NCBI GenBank assembly: GCA_022616275.1
Contig: JAKEFB010000069.1
Coordinates: forward strand, 1-64,000
Reading direction: 5' to 3'
DNA: 64,000 nucleotides
Source of the DNA: Chloroflexota bacterium
GTDB lineage: Bacteria; Chloroflexota; Anaerolineae; Promineifilales; Promineifilaceae
A program made the translations under genes and the position numbers. The notes under the pieces are model-generated. The model was not told where the DNA came from, ran no database searches, and saw only the letters and a list, made by a program, of their open reading frames with translations. This document shows, one piece after another, positions 61,460 through 64,000 of this stretch (position 1 is the stretch's first letter; every line of letters starts with the position of its first letter).

Positions 61460-61828
61460 CTACACGCCTGTGCCGATAGCTCGCAGGGAAACGCCGAAGA
61501 GGAAAAGGCAGAGGATAGCATAGGACCATTGGGCACGGTTGGTGTCGTCGCCGCGCAGGTAGGCAAACAGGCCGGGCAGGGCGACGAGGGCAAAGACGCC
61601 GTAAAGGAAGTGGACGGTCCGGCCGGGCGCACTGCCGCCGAATAAGAGCACGACCCCCAGGATGGCCTGCAAAATGAACAGCCCCTCGCCAATGACCATC
61701 GCCCCCATATAACTACCATCCACCCCCTGTTTGCGGATGGCCCGGAATAGCCCCCACAACCCCAGTAATATAAAGAAAAGCGAGACGGTATTGGATAAAA
61801 CTCGATGCAATTCAAGCACAGCAGCCAT
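61460..61828 (-). CDS. Small four-helix membrane protein
   Basis: The 122-residue protein has four hydrophobic segments: NTVSLFFILLGLWGLF, GEGLFILQAILGVVLLFGG, FLYGVFALVALPGLFAYL and YAILCLFLFGVSLRAIG. One histidine lies in the first (ELHRVLSNTV) and one before the third (RTVHFLYGV), a spacing compatible with heme ligation as in b-type cytochromes, but this is not proven. I recognise no named family. Confidence 0.72.
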   Translation of the reverse strand: MAAVLELHRVLSNTVSLFFILLGLWGLFRAIRKQGVDGSYMGAMVIGEGLFILQAILGVVLLFGGSAPGRTVHFLYGVFALVALPGLFAYLRGDDTNRAQWSYAILCLFLFGVSLRAIGTGV

Positions 61829-61920
61829 GACGTATTCTCCTCTATGTTCCCAGTATATCTCTCCCCCTCATTTGCGTCATTCCCTGGCAGCTTTGGGGCC
61901 TTCGGCTACAATCCGCTGCC

Positions 61921-63288
61921 ATGACAGATGATGCTTACCAGGCCGCCCTGGACTATCTCTACGGTTTCATCAATTACGAACACCGGCGGATTGAGCGATA
62001 TTCGCCGGAGGTCGTCAGCCTGGCCCGGCCGGCGGCTTTGCTGGCGCTGTTGGGCAACCCGCACCACGCTTTCCTGGCCATTCACGTGGCCGGCACCAAG
62101 GGCAAAGGCTCGGTAGCCGCCCTGTGCGCCGCCAGCCTGCGGGCCGCCGGGCTGCGCGTCGGCCTCTACACCTCGCCCCACCTCCAAGAGTTCCGCGACC
62201 GCATCCGCATCCTGACCCCGGCCGACGCCGACGGCCGTATTACTGAAGCCCAGGTCGTGGAGCTGGTCGAGGCGATGAAACCAATCGCGCCTCAGGTGCC
62301 TGAGTTGACCTGGTTTGAGCTGGTAACGGCCCTGGCCTTCCTCCACTTTGCCCGCCAGCGGGTAGACGTAGCCGTCGTCGAGGTCGGCCTGGGCGGCCGG
62401 CTAGATCCGACCAACGTCATCACCCCCCTCGTCTCCGTCATCACCTCTATTAGCCGGGACCACACCTACTTGTTAGGCGACACCCCGGCCGAGATTGCCG
62501 GCGAGAAGGGCGGCATCATCAAGCCCGACGTGCCGGTGGTCAGCGCGCCGCAGACGCCGGAGGCGCTCGCCCGGCTGGAAGAAATTGCCGCTGAACGGCA
62601 AGCGCTGCTCACCCTCGCCGGCCGGGAGTGGACCTGGGAAGAGATCGCCCGGACGCCTGAATACCAGCGCATCGTCGTCCACCGGCTGGAGAAGCCAGGC
62701 GACGAGCTGGACAACCAGGAATTCACCATTGGCCTGGCCGGCCGCCACCAGCAGGAAAACGCGGTGGTGGCCCTGGCAGCGCTGGCGCTGGTCCGGCCGC
62801 GCTTTCCCGGCCTGACGCTGGCTACCATCCGCGAAGGGCTGGCTACCGTGCAGTGGCCCGGCCGCTTGCAGCAATTGTACCAGGGCAACGGCGCCCCGAC
62901 CCTCCTGGTAGACTCGGCCCACAACGTGGACTCGGCCCGCAAGCTGGCCTGGGCGCTGGCCCACGACTACACCTACCAACGGCTCTGGCTGGTGCTGGGG
63001 GCCACGGCCGACAAGGACGTCCCCGGCATTTTGCGTATCCTCTTGCCCCTGGCCAGCGGCACAATCATGACTTCCTCCGGCCACCCCCGGGCTGTCGAGC
63101 CGGGCCAACTGCTGCGGCTGGCCACCGAGCTGGGCTACGAGGCCCAGGCCAGCCCCACCGTCGCCGAAGCCGTGGCCGCTGCCTGGCAGGCGGCCGGACC
63201 GGGTGACTTGATTTGCGTCACCGGCTCTATTTTCGTCGTCGGAGATTTGCTTAATCAGTGGGAAGGTCTACAATCAAGGTTATTATGA
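61921..63288 (+). CDS. folC: Bifunctional folylpolyglutamate/dihydrofolate synthase
   Basis: The 455-residue protein has FolC features: the P-loop VAGTKGKGSVAALCAASLR, GLYTSPHLQEFRDRIRI, VEVGLGGRLDPTNVITPLVSVITSI (key GLGGRLDATN-like), DHTYLLGDTPAEIAGEKGGIIK and a C-terminal VDSAHNVDSARKLAWAL. It adds glutamate to dihydropteroate or folates using ATP. Its stop overlaps the lon start by 4 bp (ATGA), so the two are translationally coupled. Confidence 0.95.
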   Translation: MTDDAYQAALDYLYGFINYEHRRIERYSPEVVSLARPAALLALLGNPHHAFLAIHVAGTKGKGSVAALCAASLRAAGLRVGLYTSPHLQEFRDRIRILTPADADGRITEAQVVELVEAMKPIAPQVPELTWFELVTALAFLHFARQRVDVAVVEVGLGGRLDPTNVITPLVSVITSISRDHTYLLGDTPAEIAGEKGGIIKPDVPVVSAPQTPEALARLEEIAAERQALLTLAGREWTWEEIARTPEYQRIVVHRLEKPGDELDNQEFTIGLAGRHQQENAVVALAALALVRPRFPGLTLATIREGLATVQWPGRLQQLYQGNGAPTLLVDSAHNVDSARKLAWALAHDYTYQRLWLVLGATADKDVPGILRILLPLASGTIMTSSGHPRAVEPGQLLRLATELGYEAQASPTVAEAVAAAWQAAGPGDLICVTGSIFVVGDLLNQWEGLQSRLL

Positions 63289-64000
63289 AAAAGACGTTGA
63301 AGGCAAGTGAAATACAAATGAAAGGGGACGATTATTTTGATTTTAATCAGTACCCTGACTTTATGGGGTTGACGGCGCCATTCGATGAGGATCCATTCGA
63401 GGACGAAGAAGAGCTGGCCGACGAAGACAACATCGTTGACCGGCCGTTCCTGCCGCTGCGCGACGTGGTCCTTTTCCCCCAAATGGTCATGCCGCTCTTC
63501 GTCGGCCGCGAGCGTTCGCTGGCCGCCATTCACGCGGCGCTGCAAAACGGGGAAACGTTGATCGTCGCCGCCCAGGCCGACAGCGAGGTCTTTGAGCCGA
63601 CCGAAGCCGACATTTATCGCATCGGTACAGAGACGGTCATCGGCCGGGCGCTGCGCATGCCCGATACCACCACCAGTGTTCTGGCCCAGGGGCGGCGGCG
63701 GGTCGAAATTCTGGAGTTTACCCAGTGGGAGCCGTACATCCGGGTGCGGGCGCGGGTGATGCCCGAACCCACCGAGTGGCAGCGGACGACCGAGGCGCTG
63801 ATGCGGGCCGTGCTGGCCCTCTTTGAAAAGGTCGTGGACCTGAGCCGCAAGCTGCCCGACGAAGCCTATACCTTTGCCATCAACATTGACGAGCCTGGCT
63901 GGCTGGCCGACTTTATTGCCTCGACGATGGACACGCCGTTGCATGTCCGCGAGGACATCCTGGAAACGCTGGATCCAACCAGCCGTCTGCAGAAGGTCAG
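63285..64000 (+). CDS. lon: ATP-dependent Lon protease, N-terminal part (runs off the window)
   Basis: The frame is open from ATG 63285 to the window end (about 238 residues). After an acidic leader of ~45 residues rich in Asp and Glu comes the Lon substrate-binding domain: RPFLPLRDVVLFPQMVMPLF, VGRERSLAAIHAAL, and GTETVIGRALRMPD, followed by ILEFTQWEPYIRVRARV. The ATPase and Ser-Lys protease domains would lie beyond 64000. The acidic leader is longer than in E. coli Lon. ATG 63318 is an alternative start, but the 4-bp overlap with folC supports 63285. Confidence 0.93.
   Translation, partial: MKKTLKASEIQMKGDDYFDFNQYPDFMGLTAPFDEDPFEDEEELADEDNIVDRPFLPLRDVVLFPQMVMPLFVGRERSLAAIHAALQNGETLIVAAQADSEVFEPTEADIYRIGTETVIGRALRMPDTTTSVLAQGRRRVEILEFTQWEPYIRVRARVMPEPTEWQRTTEALMRAVLALFEKVVDLSRKLPDEAYTFAINIDEPGWLADFIASTMDTPLHVREDILETLDPTSRLQKV

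Noticed and set aside
1..64000. CRISPR arrays, tRNA and rRNA genes, insertion sequences
   Set aside because: I saw no regularly spaced repeats, no cloverleaf with TTCRANNC-type loop that held up, and no transposase; repeats found are isolated palindromes.

Overview
The window is 64 kb of dense, GC-rich bacterial chromosome carrying about 55 protein genes, one clear pseudogene and no RNA gene that I could recognise. The bias towards GGCCGG/CCGGCC words in coding sequence, the ABC/two-component/MFS-rich content, a CSLREA-type beta-helix relic and a diterpene gene pair of the kind I recall from Herpetosiphon point to a Chloroflexota bacterium (Anaerolineae/Ardenticatenia-like). That assignment is inference; no marker gene settles it.

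Layout. 1-3.9 kb: a membrane-anchored methyltransferase-like protein, a solute-binding-fold protein without signal peptide, a SnoaL-like protein and an ECF sigma factor with a C-terminal SnoaL-like domain. 4.0-8.4 kb: chromate/oxyanion block (ChrB, ChrA, an MFS exporter, a stand-alone ChrB C-terminal-domain protein and an LMW-phosphatase/arsenate-reductase-fold protein). 8.4-17.8 kb: histidine kinase and OmpR-type regulator followed by a complete sulfate-type ABC importer whose ATPase is fused to universal-stress-protein (USP) domains, then two free USP proteins. 17.8-29.2 kb: mostly single housekeeping or accessory enzymes (antibiotic-kinase fold, GNATs, LLM oxidoreductase, methyltransferases, peroxiredoxin, SDR, QueA-like, VOC), a frameshifted beta-helix pseudogene, a glycolipid-binding-domain protein and a DUF3592-like protein. 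29.5-37.2 kb: Rieske fusion protein, thioredoxin-TPR protein, an orphan response regulator, an MFS exporter and a large hybrid histidine kinase.

37.4-44.5 kb is the most unusual part: seven minus-strand genes in one probable transcription unit. They encode an ABC exporter (ATPase and permease), a cytochrome P450, a membrane protein, an isoprenylcysteine-methyltransferase-family enzyme, a homologue of the Mycobacterium tuberculosis tuberculosinyl transferase Rv3378c, and a class II diterpene cyclase of the Rv3377c type. Together they look like a pathway that cyclises geranylgeranyl diphosphate, removes or transfers the diphosphate, then methylates, oxidises and exports the product.

44.6-58.0 kb, read the other way, is a carbohydrate operon: a LacI regulator, an oligopeptide/oligosaccharide-type ABC importer (binding protein, two permeases, two ATPases) and two GH38-family alpha-mannosidase-like enzymes. 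Two identical 14-bp LacI-type operators lie in the region between it and the terpene cluster. 58.1-64 kb: pentapeptide-repeat protein, NAD-kinase-like protein, SPFH protein, small membrane protein, FolC, and the start of Lon protease, which runs off the end of the window.

Many intergenic gaps hold strong perfect inverted repeats. Some are terminators between converging genes; others sit 14-26 nt in front of start codons inside operons.
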